A DNA stretch of 64,000 bases from positions 2,976,001-3,040,000 of the forward strand of contig NZ_CP043342.1 in assembly GCF_003594935.2 (NCBI RefSeq). The letters run 5' to 3'. The position numbers and the translations under genes were made by a program. The DNA comes from Enterobacter huaxiensis. GTDB lineage: Bacteria; Pseudomonadota; Gammaproteobacteria; Enterobacterales; Enterobacteriaceae. Under the pieces are notes generated by a model, which saw only the letters and a program-made list of their open reading frames with translations, made no database searches and had not been told where the DNA came from. Below are positions 32,701 to 40,101 of this stretch, piece by piece (the stretch's first letter is position 1; the number at the start of each line of letters is the position of its first letter).

Positions 32701-33680
32701 AATGGCAGTCCGGCACCTTTGTACCGCCAACGCTGATTGAGCTGGCGAGCTTTGACGAGCTGAAAAAAGAGGTCTTCGGCCCGGTGCTGCACGTGGTGCG
32801 CTATAACCGTAATAACCTGAACGAGCTGATTGAGCAGATCAACGCCTCCGGCTACGGCCTGACGCTCGGCGTGCATACCCGCATCGACGAAACCATTGCA
32901 CACGTGACCGGTAGCGCCAAAGTGGGCAACCTGTACGTCAACCGCAACATGGTCGGCGCCGTGGTTGGCGTGCAGCCGTTCGGCGGCGAAGGCCTCTCCG
33001 GCACCGGTCCGAAGGCGGGCGGCCCGCTCTACCTGTACCGCCTGCTGGCGAACCGTCCGGAGAACGCCCTGGGCGTCACGCTGGCGCGTCAGGATGCGGA
33101 ATATTCGGTGGATGCGCAGCTGAAAGCCCTGCTAACGCAGCCGCTGGAGGCGCTCATCGCGTGGGCCGACAAACGCCCGGAACTGCGTACCCTTGCTCAG
33201 CAGTACGGCGAACTGGCGCAGGCCGGTACGCAGCGCCTGCTGCCGGGTCCAACCGGCGAGCGCAACACCTGGACGCTGATGCCGCGCGAACGCGTGCTGT
33301 GCCTGGCGGACAACGAGCAGGACGCGCTGGTTCAGCTGGCTGCCGCAGCCGCAACGGGCTGTGAGGTCCTGTGGCCGGAAGACGGTCTGCATCGCGATCT
33401 GGCGAAACAGCTGCCGAAAGCGGTCTCTGCCCGCATTCACTTTGCGAAAACGGATGCCCTGATGGCGCAGCCGTTCGATGCGGTGATCTACCACGGTGAT
33501 TCCGACCAGCTGCGCGAACTGTGCGAGCAGGTGGCGGCCCGCAGCGGCCCGATCGTTTCTGTGCAGGGCTTTGCGCGCGGAGAAACCAACCTGCTGCTGG
33601 AGCGTCTGTACGTGGAGCGCTCGCTCAGCGTCAACACCGCGGCGGCAGGCGGTAACGCCAGCCTGATGACAATCGGCTAA
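29718..33680 (+). CDS. putA: Trifunctional PutA: repressor, proline dehydrogenase and P5C dehydrogenase
   Basis: Membrane-associated flavoenzyme that oxidises proline to glutamate and represses put genes when proline is low. The 1320 residues equal E. coli PutA without apparent gaps. Domains: ribbon-helix-helix (1 to about 47, TTMGVKLDDATRERIKSAAT), proline dehydrogenase barrel (about 260-610, with RLVKGAYWD), aldehyde dehydrogenase (about 650-1120), and a C-terminal conserved tail. The catalytic Cys917 lies in AGQRCSALR. An AGGAG site precedes the ATG. Confidence 0.97.
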   Translation: MGMTTMGVKLDDATRERIKSAATRIDRTPHWLIKQAIFNYLERLESEEGLPELPALLAGAANESEEAAAAVEENHQPFLEFAEQILPQSVSRAAITAAYRRAETDAVPMLLEQARLPEAIATQAHSLAYQLADKLRNQKTATGRAGMVQGLLQEFSLSSQEGVALMCLAEALLRIPDKATRDALIRDKISNGNWHSHIGRSPSLFVNAATWGLLFTGRLVSTHNEANLSRSLNRIIGKSGEPLIRKGVDMAMRLMGEQFVTGETIAEALANARKLEDKGFRYSYDMLGEAALTAADAQAYMVSYQQAIHAIGKASNGRGIYEGPGISIKLSALHPRYSRAQYDRVMEELYPRLKSLTLLARQYDIGINIDAEEADRLEISLDLLEKLCFEPELAGWNGIGFVIQAYQKRCPFVIDYLIDLASRSRRRLMIRLVKGAYWDSEIKRAQMEGLEGYPVYTRKVYTDVSYLACAKKLLGVPNLIYPQFATHNAHTLAAIYSLAGQNYYPGQYEFQCLHGMGEPLYEQVTGKVADGKLNRPCRIYAPVGTHETLLAYLVRRLLENGANTSFVNRIADTTLPLDELVADPVQAVEKMAAQEGQLGLPHPKIALPRELYGAGRVNSAGLDLVNEHRLASLSSALLNSALQKWQAKPILEHAVQDGEMQPVINPAEPKDIVGYVREATEAEVDLALDNAVNNAPIWFATPPQERAAILERAAVLMEDQMQQLIGILVREAGKTFSNAIAEVREAVDFLHYYAGQVRDDFDNETHRPLGPVVCISPWNFPLAIFSGQIAAALAAGNSVLAKPAEQTPLIAAQGINILLEAGVPAGVIQLLPGRGETVGAKLTSDNRVRGVMFTGSTEVASLLQRNIATRLDAQGRPTPLIAETGGMNAMIVDSSALTEQVVIDVLASAFDSAGQRCSALRVLCLQDDVADHTLKMLRGAMGECRMGNPGRLTTDIGPVIDAEAKANIENHIQTMRAKGRPVFQAVRENSEDAREWQSGTFVPPTLIELASFDELKKEVFGPVLHVVRYNRNNLNELIEQINASGYGLTLGVHTRIDETIAHVTGSAKVGNLYVNRNMVGAVVGVQPFGGEGLSGTGPKAGGPLYLYRLLANRPENALGVTLARQDAEYSVDAQLKALLTQPLEALIAWADKRPELRTLAQQYGELAQAGTQRLLPGPTGERNTWTLMPRERVLCLADNEQDALVQLAAAAATGCEVLWPEDGLHRDLAKQLPKAVSARIHFAKTDALMAQPFDAVIYHGDSDQLRELCEQVAARSGPIVSVQGFARGETNLLLERLYVERSLSVNTAAAGGNASLMTIG

Positions 33681-33693
33681 TCGTGTAAAATCT

Positions 33694-33761
33694 CCCCGGT
33701 GGCGCTACGCTTACCGGGGCTACAAAACAACCGTAGGCCGGATAAGCGCAGCGCATCCGGC
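33694..33761. repeat. Paired REP elements (BIME) after putA
   Basis: Two REP-type palindromes face each other: 33694-33723 (CCCCGGTGGCGCTACGC, TTACCGGGGCTAC) and 33733-33761 (GTAGGCCGGATAAGCGCAGC, GCATCCGGC), with 9 bases between. This is the usual BIME layout; it may stabilise the putA 3' end. Confidence 0.8.
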
Positions 33762-33781
33762 TTTTTTACATGGAGGGGATG

Positions 33782-34174
33782 ATGAAACGATATTTGATCG
33801 CAGGCGCAGCACTGCTCCTGAGCGCCAGCGCGCTGGCCGACGAGTGCGACAACGCCAACACCCAGCTTGAGCTGAATACCTGCAGCGCGCAGCAGTACCA
33901 GACAGCGGATAAAAAGCTTAACCAGACGTATCAGGCCACCATCAAACGCGCGGCGGCACCTCAGCGCGATCTGCTGAAAAAGGCGCAGCAGGCGTGGATT
34001 ACCCTGCGCGATGCGGACTGTGCGTTTATTGGTTCCGGTACGGAAGGCGGCAGCGTTCAGCCGATGATTGTGAACCAGTGCCTGGCGGAAAAAACCGTGG
34101 AGCGCGAAGCGTTTCTGGCCTCGCTGATGCAGTGCGAAGAGGGTGATTTAAGCTGCCCTCTCCCGCCTGGCTGA
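33782..34174 (+). CDS. LprI-like periplasmic protein (DUF1311)
   Basis: Small exported protein with signal MKRYLIAGAALLLSASALA, then the DUF1311/LprI pattern: Asp-Glu-Cys start, LELNTCSAQQYQTADKKLNQ, AQQAWITLRDADCAF and a late Cys pair. Relatives act as lysozyme inhibitors (LprI) or are uncharacterised, so a lysozyme-inhibitor role is only a possibility. Start choice: GGAGGGG at 33772-33778 best serves the ATG at 33782 (130 aa); ATGs at 33770 and 33779 are too close to it. Confidence 0.8.
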   Translation: MKRYLIAGAALLLSASALADECDNANTQLELNTCSAQQYQTADKKLNQTYQATIKRAAAPQRDLLKKAQQAWITLRDADCAFIGSGTEGGSVQPMIVNQCLAEKTVEREAFLASLMQCEEGDLSCPLPPG

Positions 34175-34196
34175 GGAGAATAATGTCTGCACAGAC

Positions 34197-34235
34197 GGCC
34201 CTCTCCCTTAAGGGAGAGGGCTGGAGTGAGGGGGA
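34197..34235. repeat. CCCTCTCCC-type palindrome before rutR
   Basis: GCCCTCTCCCTTAAGGGAGA GGGC followed by TGGAGTGAGGGGG; the same family as 21060-21098 in the other orientation. It lies between two convergent stops and may act as a terminator. Confidence 0.7.
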
Positions 34236-34236
34236 A

Positions 34237-34875
34237 CTAGCGCACGCGGATCCCTTCAATTATCATCCGCTGCACGTTTTCCAGCGTACTCTGGAAAAAA
34301 TCCTCGTCCTGCAATGTTTTACCGGTCACCGCTTCAACCTGGGCCGCAAAGTCAGCGTAATGCTGCGTTGAGGCCCAAATCATGAAGATCAGATGATGCG
34401 GGTCGACGGGCGCCAGTTTTCCGCTGGCGACCCATTCCGCAATAATGGCAGATTTATCCTCCACCAGCTGTTTCAGATCTCCCGTCAGCTCGGCTTTCAG
34501 CAGCGGCGCGCCCTGCAGCATTTCCAGACAGAAAAGACGGGACGCATGCGGATAGTCGCGGGAGACCTCCAGCTTGAGGCGGATGTACTCTTTAATCGCC
34601 ACCAGCGGCGTGAACTCCTGGCGAAACGCCTTCAGCGGGGCCAGCCAGATATCGAGGATCTGCTGCATGACCGCCACATAGAGCGCCTCTTTCGACGGGT
34701 AGTAGTAGAGCAGATTAGTTTTGGACACCCCGGCCTGCTCTGCCACCTGCTCAACACGCGTGCCGTGAATGCCAAACTGGGAAAAAGTCTCCAGCGCGGC
34801 GCTGAGGATCGCCTGCTTTTTGGCACTCACCGCCTGCGAACGTTTACCTGGTGTTTTCACTGCGCCTTGTGTCAT
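34237..34875 (-). CDS. rutR: TetR-family uracil/thymine-responsive repressor RutR
   Basis: Controls pyrimidine degradation and carAB in E. coli; uracil or thymine releases it from DNA. The HTH (about 17-63) has AILSAALETFSQFGIHGTRV and GVSKTNLLYYYPSKEALY. The start at 34875 (MTQGAVKTPGKRS) gives 212 residues, the E. coli length; the frame runs open to 34956 without support. In E. coli it is divergent from rutA next door. Here rutA is 16 kb away, but a RutR-type site is kept upstream of rutA. Confidence 0.95.
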   Translation of the reverse strand: MTQGAVKTPGKRSQAVSAKKQAILSAALETFSQFGIHGTRVEQVAEQAGVSKTNLLYYYPSKEALYVAVMQQILDIWLAPLKAFRQEFTPLVAIKEYIRLKLEVSRDYPHASRLFCLEMLQGAPLLKAELTGDLKQLVEDKSAIIAEWVASGKLAPVDPHHLIFMIWASTQHYADFAAQVEAVTGKTLQDEDFFQSTLENVQRMIIEGIRVR

Positions 34876-35038
34876 TCCCGCTCTCCTTATTGGTTTGCCA
34901 TAGCATAGCAAAAGCCCCGCTTTCTCTCGACATTTTGGGGGACGGGGGCTGTGCAAAGTCGAAAAAGGAAAGCGGTTGTGGGAGGTCAGGTGCGAACGTT
35001 GCTAGCCCTTAATTATTGCTGAGCCTGCGGCCCTTTAA

Positions 35039-35066
35039 ACGGTCCGCTTCGTGCCAGGAGTAGACG
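35039..35066. repeat. Interspersed TCCGCTT repeat, copy A
   Basis: ACGGTCCGCTTCGTGCCAGG AGTAGACG. It shares the core TCCGCTT.GTGCCAGGAG with copies at 38579, 41806 and 49275. It lies between rutR and queH, the left edge of the insert. Confidence 0.65.
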
Positions 35067-35150
35067 TTGCCAGATTTGTACCGCTATTCCCGATAGCACG
35101 GCTCCGGTGCTACACTCCTTGCAAGTCTCATCTCTCGAACGAATACTTTT

Positions 35151-35819
35151 ATGAACTCTGGTGATTTCAAACGCCCAAAACTGGAACTGCCGAACGGCGC
35201 AGACAAACTGCTACTGCACTCGTGCTGCGCTCCCTGTTCCGGTGAGGTAATGGAGGCGATCCAGGCCTCGGGAATCGACTACACCATCTTCTTCTACAAC
35301 CCGAATATTCATCCGCAGAAAGAGTATCTGATTCGTAAGGATGAAAATATTCGTTTTGCCGAACAGCACGGTGTACCGTTTATCGACGCGGATTACGACA
35401 CGGATAACTGGTTTGAGCGTGCTAAAGGCATGGAATGGGAGCCCGAACGCGGCATTCGCTGCACCATGTGTTTTGACATGCGCTTTGAGCGGACGGCGCT
35501 GTACGCTGCTGAAAATGGCTTCAACGCGATCAGCAGCTCGCTGGGCATTTCGCGCTGGAAGAATATGCAGCAAATCAACGACTGCGGACAGAGAGCCGCC
35601 GCGCACTATCCAGGCATGGTGTACTGGGACTATAACTGGCGTAAGCAGGGCGGTTCGTCGCGTATGATTGAAATCAGCAAGCGCGAGCAGTTCTACCAGC
35701 AGGAATACTGCGGCTGTGTTTATTCACTGCGTGACAGCAACCTGCACCGCAAATCCCAGGGCCGTCCTCTCATTCAGCTCGGTAAGCTCTACTACGGCAA
35801 AGAAGACGAGCAGGCCTGA
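35151..35819 (+). CDS. queH: Epoxyqueuosine reductase QueH (DUF208)
   Basis: Catalyses the last step of queuosine synthesis in tRNA, reduction of epoxyqueuosine. It is the non-orthologous alternative to cobalamin-dependent QueG. The QueH iron-sulfur and metal cysteines are visible: C25, C26 and C29 (SCCAPCSG), C104 and C107 (RCTMC), C187 and C189 (YCGC). Length 222 aa. It stands alone between rutR and an acquired MFS module. A GTTACGCC / GGCGTAAC hairpin follows at 35826-35847. Confidence 0.9.
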   Translation: MNSGDFKRPKLELPNGADKLLLHSCCAPCSGEVMEAIQASGIDYTIFFYNPNIHPQKEYLIRKDENIRFAEQHGVPFIDADYDTDNWFERAKGMEWEPERGIRCTMCFDMRFERTALYAAENGFNAISSSLGISRWKNMQQINDCGQRAAAHYPGMVYWDYNWRKQGGSSRMIEISKREQFYQQEYCGCVYSLRDSNLHRKSQGRPLIQLGKLYYGKEDEQA

Positions 35820-35825
35820 TTTTAT

Positions 35826-35847
35826 GTTACGCCCTCTGCGGCGTAAC
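35826..35847 (+). terminator. Hairpin after queH
   Basis: GTTACGCC, loop of 6, GGCGTAAC, 6 bases after the stop. There is no clear T run, so termination is uncertain. Confidence 0.45.
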
Positions 35848-35975
35848 AGCCTTCCACTGCTTTCCTTAAATAATGCCTGCGCCAACCGGCAAGGAGCAGA
35901 AGTTCATATGACCAAGCAACCCCATATGCCCGGTCATCTACACTAGGGTTATCTTGACGTCAGATATTCTTATTT

Positions 35976-36566
35976 TTATGCCCATGCTTCTGATATTTCA
36001 GTTGAACGGGTAACAATGGCGTGTTGAGGCAGGATTTTGTCAAGTAAAAACAAATTGGTGTCATGATCTGGATCGGCGCAACAATCACCCGCAACCACCA
36101 GTCGGTAATCCAGGTCAAAAGCTTGCCCGACTGTAGAAAGCACCACGCCACTGGTGGTCACGCCGGTAAGGATTAGAGTTTCAATGCCTTGGGCGCGAAG
36201 AATCATCTCAAGTTCGGTAAATGAGAAAGCGCCGACTCTGCGTTTAACAATGACGGCCTCATTCTCTGCGGGAGCGACTTCAGGATGAATAGCCGTGCTC
36301 TCATTGTCAGCCATAAACATTCCATTCTCTTTAATCGAAGAGAAGATAGTGTTGTTTTTGCTGACCTCTGGATACCCTTTGCGGAATCCGACACTGATAT
36401 AAATGACCGGTACGGCTGCTGTGCGCGCAGCGGTTATCAGTGATGCGGTATTGCGGATAACGTTTCCAGCGATTTCTTGCGGGAGGAAATTGTTAAGGAT
36501 GATCGTCTGAAAATCCATAACCAGCAGAGCGCTGTTTTCACTGATATTACTGAGTTGATTTGACAT
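35976..36566 (-). CDS. Isochorismatase-like protein lacking the nucleophilic cysteine
   Basis: Cysteine-hydrolase (isochorismatase-like) fold, 196 residues. D18 (LLVMDFQ) and K108 (IVKRRVGAF) of the usual triad are present. At the nucleophile position the sequence reads TGVTTSGVVLST with V141 where RutB has Cys ([12 protein letters not shown]). It is therefore unlikely to act as a standard cysteine amidohydrolase. Like EntB-type isochorismatases it may use another chemistry. It lies 40 bases behind the MFS gene on the same strand, so they are probably co-transcribed under the GntR repressor. Confidence 0.82.
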   Translation of the reverse strand: MSNQLSNISENSALLVMDFQTIILNNFLPQEIAGNVIRNTASLITAARTAAVPVIYISVGFRKGYPEVSKNNTIFSSIKENGMFMADNESTAIHPEVAPAENEAVIVKRRVGAFSFTELEMILRAQGIETLILTGVTTSGVVLSTVGQAFDLDYRLVVAGDCCADPDHDTNLFLLDKILPQHAIVTRSTEISEAWA

Positions 36567-36606
36567 AAAATTTCCGTAATTTGTAGATGAAGGCTAATGA
36601 AGTGAG

Positions 36607-37809
36607 TCAGCGCGTTGCTGACTGGCGATGTATTTTAAAGTTCCAGGCAGCACCGGCTAGCAGGATGCAGCTGGTTGCCAGAAAGACGGCTCGCATCCCG
36701 ATATGCCCGCCGACAAAGCCGCCAATCAGCGGCCCGATGAACTGGCCGGCGAACTGCGCGGCGACGGAATAGCCAAGGATGCTGCCCACCATGCTTTCTG
36801 GTACGCGGTGACGTATGACTGCCGCAATACAAGGTAACAAGCCGCCAAGCGCCAGCCCCATGAGGAAACGTAGGGCAATCAGTTGCCACCCGGAGGTGAC
36901 AAAAGCCTGCGGGATGAGCAACAAACCGGCCGTAGTCAGCGCCAGCGTGATAATGCGTAAATGTCCTATTCTGTCTGCCAGTTTTCCAAGCCAGGAAGCT
37001 GAGATGATGCTGCCCAGGGCCGCGGCTGCCATCGCATATCCCGCCACTTTCGTTATCTGAGAAGCGTCGCTGACGAGAGTACGCACATAGACCGTGATAA
37101 TGGGTTCTATTGACATATTGGCCAGCATCAGCAGCAGACCGGTACAAAGCATACAGACAATCACAGAGCGGGCAGGCAATTGGGGCCAGCTCACCCGCGT
37201 TTTTACCGCAGCATCCTCGGGCTTTTGTACCGCTTCGCGGATGAGAGTCAGGGTCATAATAAAGGCCAGAAAAATCAGTGCGCCTGCACAGAAAAATGTG
37301 GACCGAATACCAATCAGCCCCGGTAGCCATCCCCCGGCAAGGGGGCCGACAAGATTGCCAGCCATGACACCGGATGAAACGATTCCCAGCGCCCATGCGG
37401 CACGTTCTCTGGGAGCCTGTACAGCGATAAGAATTGTTGCCCCGGATGAGTAGCCTCCAGCCAGCCCAACTAGCAACCGCAGACCGACAAGTTGCCAGAT
37501 ATTCGTCACCAGCCCCATAAGCGAAACCGTAATAGCCATGCCAAGGCTGGCTCTCACGAGCATCGACTTACGTCCATATCTGTCACCAAGTCGTCCCCAG
37601 ACGGGGGCAATCAACCCGGCAGTAATAAACGTTGCGCTGAATGCCACACCAGACCATTGAACAACCGCTGCATGCCCGTGAACACCAAGCTCCTCGACAT
37701 ATAAAGGCAGAAACGGCAGCATCAGGGTCATTGCAAACACGGTTGAGAACGAGCCAATGAAGCAAACGATCAGGTTTCGCTGCCAAAAGCTGTTATAAAA
37801 TTGGGTCAT
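36607..37809 (-). CDS. MFS drug-efflux-type transporter (MdtG-like)
   Basis: Twelve-helix DHA1-group transporter, 400 residues from the ATG at 37809 (MTQFYNSFWQRNLIVCFIGS), which has AAGG about 8 bases upstream; the frame runs to 37947 across the operator and is not real there. The first-helix motif MLPFLPLYVEELGV is like MdtG ([13 protein letters not shown]), and motif A reads GRLGDRYGRK. It diverges from a GntR regulator with tandem operators between them, so export of the inducing compound is plausible. Substrate unknown. Confidence 0.85.
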   Translation of the reverse strand: MTQFYNSFWQRNLIVCFIGSFSTVFAMTLMLPFLPLYVEELGVHGHAAVVQWSGVAFSATFITAGLIAPVWGRLGDRYGRKSMLVRASLGMAITVSLMGLVTNIWQLVGLRLLVGLAGGYSSGATILIAVQAPRERAAWALGIVSSGVMAGNLVGPLAGGWLPGLIGIRSTFFCAGALIFLAFIMTLTLIREAVQKPEDAAVKTRVSWPQLPARSVIVCMLCTGLLLMLANMSIEPIITVYVRTLVSDASQITKVAGYAMAAAALGSIISASWLGKLADRIGHLRIITLALTTAGLLLIPQAFVTSGWQLIALRFLMGLALGGLLPCIAAVIRHRVPESMVGSILGYSVAAQFAGQFIGPLIGGFVGGHIGMRAVFLATSCILLAGAAWNFKIHRQSATR

Positions 37810-37824
37810 AAAAACACCCTTTCT

Positions 37825-37847
37825 TGGTATACCATTTTGGTATACCA
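37825..37847. promoter_or_regulatory. Tandem TGGTATACCA operators
   Basis: Two identical perfect palindromes TGGTATACCA at 37825-37834 and 37838-37847, separated by TTT, between the MFS gene and the GntR gene. TGGTATACCA fits FadR/FCD-type GntR sites. One helical turn of spacing (13 bp) suggests two dimers side by side. Confidence 0.8.
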
Positions 37848-37894
37848 TATCGATTATGCATTTTACTGTCAATTCGCAGGAGAACATTGCCGTC

Positions 37895-38545
37895 ATGAGC
37901 CAGGCATCTGAGGTTGAAAACCACTTAAGAAAATTGATACTCAGCATGGAGCTGGGTCCGGGAGAACGACTGACCGAGCGCTGGGCTGAAGCAACGTTTA
38001 ACGCCTCCCGGACGCCTGTTCGAGCCGCATTACAGAAGCTGGAGTCAGAGGGGCTGGTATGTCGTGACGGGTTACGCTGGCTGGTGGCACCGATCGATGT
38101 CGCTGAAGTTGAACAGCTGTGTATTTACCGGGAAATACTGGAAGTGGCGGCATTAAAACTGTCAGCCAGCCAAATGACGGAAGAACAACTCAACGGTCTG
38201 GAAATCCTGCTTAAAGAGAAGACTGCTGTTGCGTCTGACGGGATGCTGGACGATGCCGGAACACGATTCCATCTGCATCTGGCCCGCCTTTGTCAGAATG
38301 CGTTTATCATCGAAGGGATAAGTGATGCACTGCTACGGCTTTCACGGGCAAGATGGCTTGATAAAGCGCCGTCGAACCCCGCCTGGGAAGAGCATCGCGA
38401 AATATTTGCTGCGCTTCGCTCGCAGGACATTGAGAAAGCAGCAGAGTTACTCGCCGCTCATCTTAGGGAAAGCCGAATCCGCCTTCTCGACGCGATCAAT
38501 TCAAGCAAACGTAGCCTGAGGGCGAGAGGGATTGTTATATCCTGA
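37895..38545 (+). CDS. GntR-family (FCD/FadR-type) regulator
   Basis: The N-terminal winged HTH (ENHLRKLILSMELGPGERLT, SRTPVRAALQKLESEGLV) is followed by an all-helical FCD ligand domain with metal-ligand-type residues (RFHLHLARL; AAHLRES). Start: the ATG at 37895 has AGGAG 12 bases upstream and gives 216 aa. An ATG at 37856 would add 13 residues but has no site and begins 8 bases after the second operator. It probably represses the divergent MFS/isochorismatase-like pair and itself. Confidence 0.87.
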   Translation: MSQASEVENHLRKLILSMELGPGERLTERWAEATFNASRTPVRAALQKLESEGLVCRDGLRWLVAPIDVAEVEQLCIYREILEVAALKLSASQMTEEQLNGLEILLKEKTAVASDGMLDDAGTRFHLHLARLCQNAFIIEGISDALLRLSRARWLDKAPSNPAWEEHREIFAALRSQDIEKAAELLAAHLRESRIRLLDAINSSKRSLRARGIVIS

Positions 38546-38575
38546 CCATATGGCGAGTTTCACGACAGAATAACA

Positions 38576-38650
38576 AAGGTCGGCTTCTCGCTCTCAGCGG
38601 ACCTTCAGCTCAGTTACCTAGTCCGCTTAGTGCGAGAAGCTGACGTTAGC
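38576..38650. repeat. Interspersed TCCGCTT repeat, copy B
   Basis: AAGGTCGGCTTCTCGCTCTC AGCGGACCTTCAGCTCAGTT, then TAGTCCGCTTAGTGCGAGAAGC. It is a long (about 70 bp) form shared with copy C, between the GntR gene and the molbindin gene. Confidence 0.7.
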
Positions 38651-38664
38651 AACAATATATAGCG
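38644..38664 (+). promoter_or_regulatory. Partial ModE-like site upstream of the molbindin gene
   Basis: CGTTAGCAACAATATATAGCG carries both ModE arm types (CGTTA and TATATAGCG), but the spacing is about 3 bases short of the 24-bp site at 40067. It may be a weak or half site. Confidence 0.4.
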
Positions 38665-38720
38665 CCAGTTTTCATGTACACTTTAGAGGAATTTTACCTT
38701 TTATCATCAAAGAGAATGAC

Positions 38721-39164
38721 ATGTCAGTTTCCGCTCGTAATCAGCTGCACGGCAAAGTTTCTGCGATACACTCCGGTTCCGTGAATGATGAAATTGAAGT
38801 CTCACTCACAGCGGGAGGAAAACTGGTTTCCGTTGTAACCAGTAGCAGTAGAATAAGGCTGGCTCTGGAGCAGGGTAAAGAGGTTATGGCATTGATCAAA
38901 GCCCCTTGGATTATCCTTGCTTCCGAAGATGATGGAATGCTCTTTTCCGCTCGTAATCAGTTTCCTGGTGTCATCACTTCGCTGGAAAAGGGGGCGGTAA
39001 ACGCAACTGTTCATCTTCAGACCGACGAAGGTACAACTCTAACTGCTGTCATTACAAACGAAAGCGTGACGGAGATGGATCTCAGCGAAGGAAAAAGGAT
39101 TGTTGCACTTATTAAAGCATCATCTGTGCTGCTTGCAGTAAAACAGCCAGACGCAATAGCGTAA
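38721..39164 (+). CDS. Molbindin with two TOBE domains (molybdate/tungstate binding)
   Basis: A 147-residue protein made of two tandem TOBE/Mop repeats. Repeat 1 begins SARNQLHGKVSAIHSGSVND (residue 4) and repeat 2 SARNQFPGVITSLEKGAVNA (about 76). Each ends with the VMALIKAPWIILA / IVALIKASSVLLA strand. Such proteins oligomerise and store or buffer molybdate or tungstate. The next genes are a ModE-boxed DUF1543 gene and a molybdate-type transporter. Confidence 0.88.
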   Translation: MSVSARNQLHGKVSAIHSGSVNDEIEVSLTAGGKLVSVVTSSSRIRLALEQGKEVMALIKAPWIILASEDDGMLFSARNQFPGVITSLEKGAVNATVHLQTDEGTTLTAVITNESVTEMDLSEGKRIVALIKASSVLLAVKQPDAIA

Positions 39165-39262
39165 ATATTTTATGAACAGGACGCCATCAGACTCGAGGGG
39201 CATCCTGAGATACTAAAAGCAGGCCAGTTTCATCCTGAAGCGGTGCGTCTCTTTTTGCAGTT

Positions 39263-39766
39263 TCATGCTCCTATCGGTAAATATCCCTGCCACTCTGGAA
39301 GATCGCGACGCCCTGTATCGCAGGGTGTCAGATGAATAAACAACCCTCCAACCTTTTCAAGCAACAGGCAATCGTCAACCTCTTTTAAATTATCCTTATG
39401 TTGCTGATCGACACCGCAGAGTAGCGTTAGTAATGCTTTCTCCTTAGCCTGCCGTGCATTTTCGGCGACGAACAGATCATATTCGTGCAGTTCTGCAAGC
39501 GTATCCGGCCTGTAACCACCCGCATTGACGAAAAATAATCTCTTCGTAGTCCGTGGAGGCTTCGGGGAAAGCGTGACAGAATATCCGTCGGCCCACGTGA
39601 TACGGCTATAGCCGTCTATATGAATTTTATCTCTATCGCCAAACCATGCCTCACGCAGTGCAGGCCAGGCATCATTGGGCTCACGGGCCGCCACAAACTG
39701 GATGTCGTGTACTTCAATATTGGATTTACCGGCATTCCCGCCAACATAAAACATATACAAATTCAT
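39263..39766 (-). CDS. DUF1543 domain protein under a ModE-type operator
   Basis: A 167-residue protein beginning MNLYMFYVGGNAGKSNIEVH, the DUF1543 hallmark, followed by HDIQFVAAREPNDAWPALRE, WFGDRDKIHIDGY and a repeated half-domain (NAGGYRPDTLAELHEYDLFV). The function of the family is unknown. The ATG at 39766 has GAGG 5 bases before it; the frame to 39835 runs into the operator. A perfect ModE-type palindrome sits 24 bases upstream of the start, which ties expression to molybdate status. Confidence 0.83.
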   Translation of the reverse strand: MNLYMFYVGGNAGKSNIEVHDIQFVAAREPNDAWPALREAWFGDRDKIHIDGYSRITWADGYSVTLSPKPPRTTKRLFFVNAGGYRPDTLAELHEYDLFVAENARQAKEKALLTLLCGVDQQHKDNLKEVDDCLLLEKVGGLFIHLTPCDTGRRDLPEWQGYLPIGA

Positions 39767-39789
39767 ACAACCCTCTGAAGTTATCTCAA

Positions 39790-39815
39790 TCGCTATATAT
39801 TTAACTATATAGCGA
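39790..39815 (-). promoter_or_regulatory. ModE-type operator upstream of the DUF1543 gene
   Basis: TCGCTATATA, 6 bases, TATATAGCGA: a perfect 10-bp inverted repeat. It matches the ModE recognition pattern TATAT with flanking CGNTA known from E. coli modA, moaA and dmsA. Confidence 0.8.
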
Positions 39816-39835
39816 TTTGAGCCACAACTGTGCAA

Positions 39836-40066
39836 AAGGCATAGATGACAATAAGTTTACGATTATTGTATGCAAAGCCACCGGGAGTTTACGTAGCATG
39901 TTTAATGAATAATCGCCCACATTTGGATAACAATATCCTGCGTAATTAATCTTCCCCATCAAAACAGGTCGACCATGAACCCCCTGCCTGACTTATCGCT
40001 TTGTTCAACCTTGAATCAACGGAGCGCTCGCGGAGGTTGTCATTGCGGGAATTTTTCGGGAAAATT
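39836..40066. other. Intergenic gap without visible gene
   Basis: Between the ModE site of the DUF1543 gene and the ModE site of the binding-protein gene I see no ORF with a ribosome site and no repeat. It presumably holds the promoters of both. Confidence 0.4.
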
Positions 40067-40090
40067 CGTTATGTAAAACAATATATAACG
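40067..40090 (+). promoter_or_regulatory. ModE-type operator upstream of the molybdate-type transporter
   Basis: CGTTAT, 12 bases, ATAACG. Read in reverse it is CGTTATATATTG then TTTTACATAACG, the same 24-bp length and arms as the E. coli modA operator (CGTTATATTGTC, GCCTACATAACG). It ends next to the ribosome site of the binding-protein gene. Confidence 0.8.
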
Positions 40091-40101
40091 AGAGGGTGTT
40101 C

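Noticed and set aside
30192..32903. 903-codon open frame antisense to putA
   Set aside because: It is a GC-rich shadow of putA with no ribosome site and a Gln/His/Arg/Val-biased composition; putA is unquestionable on the other strand.
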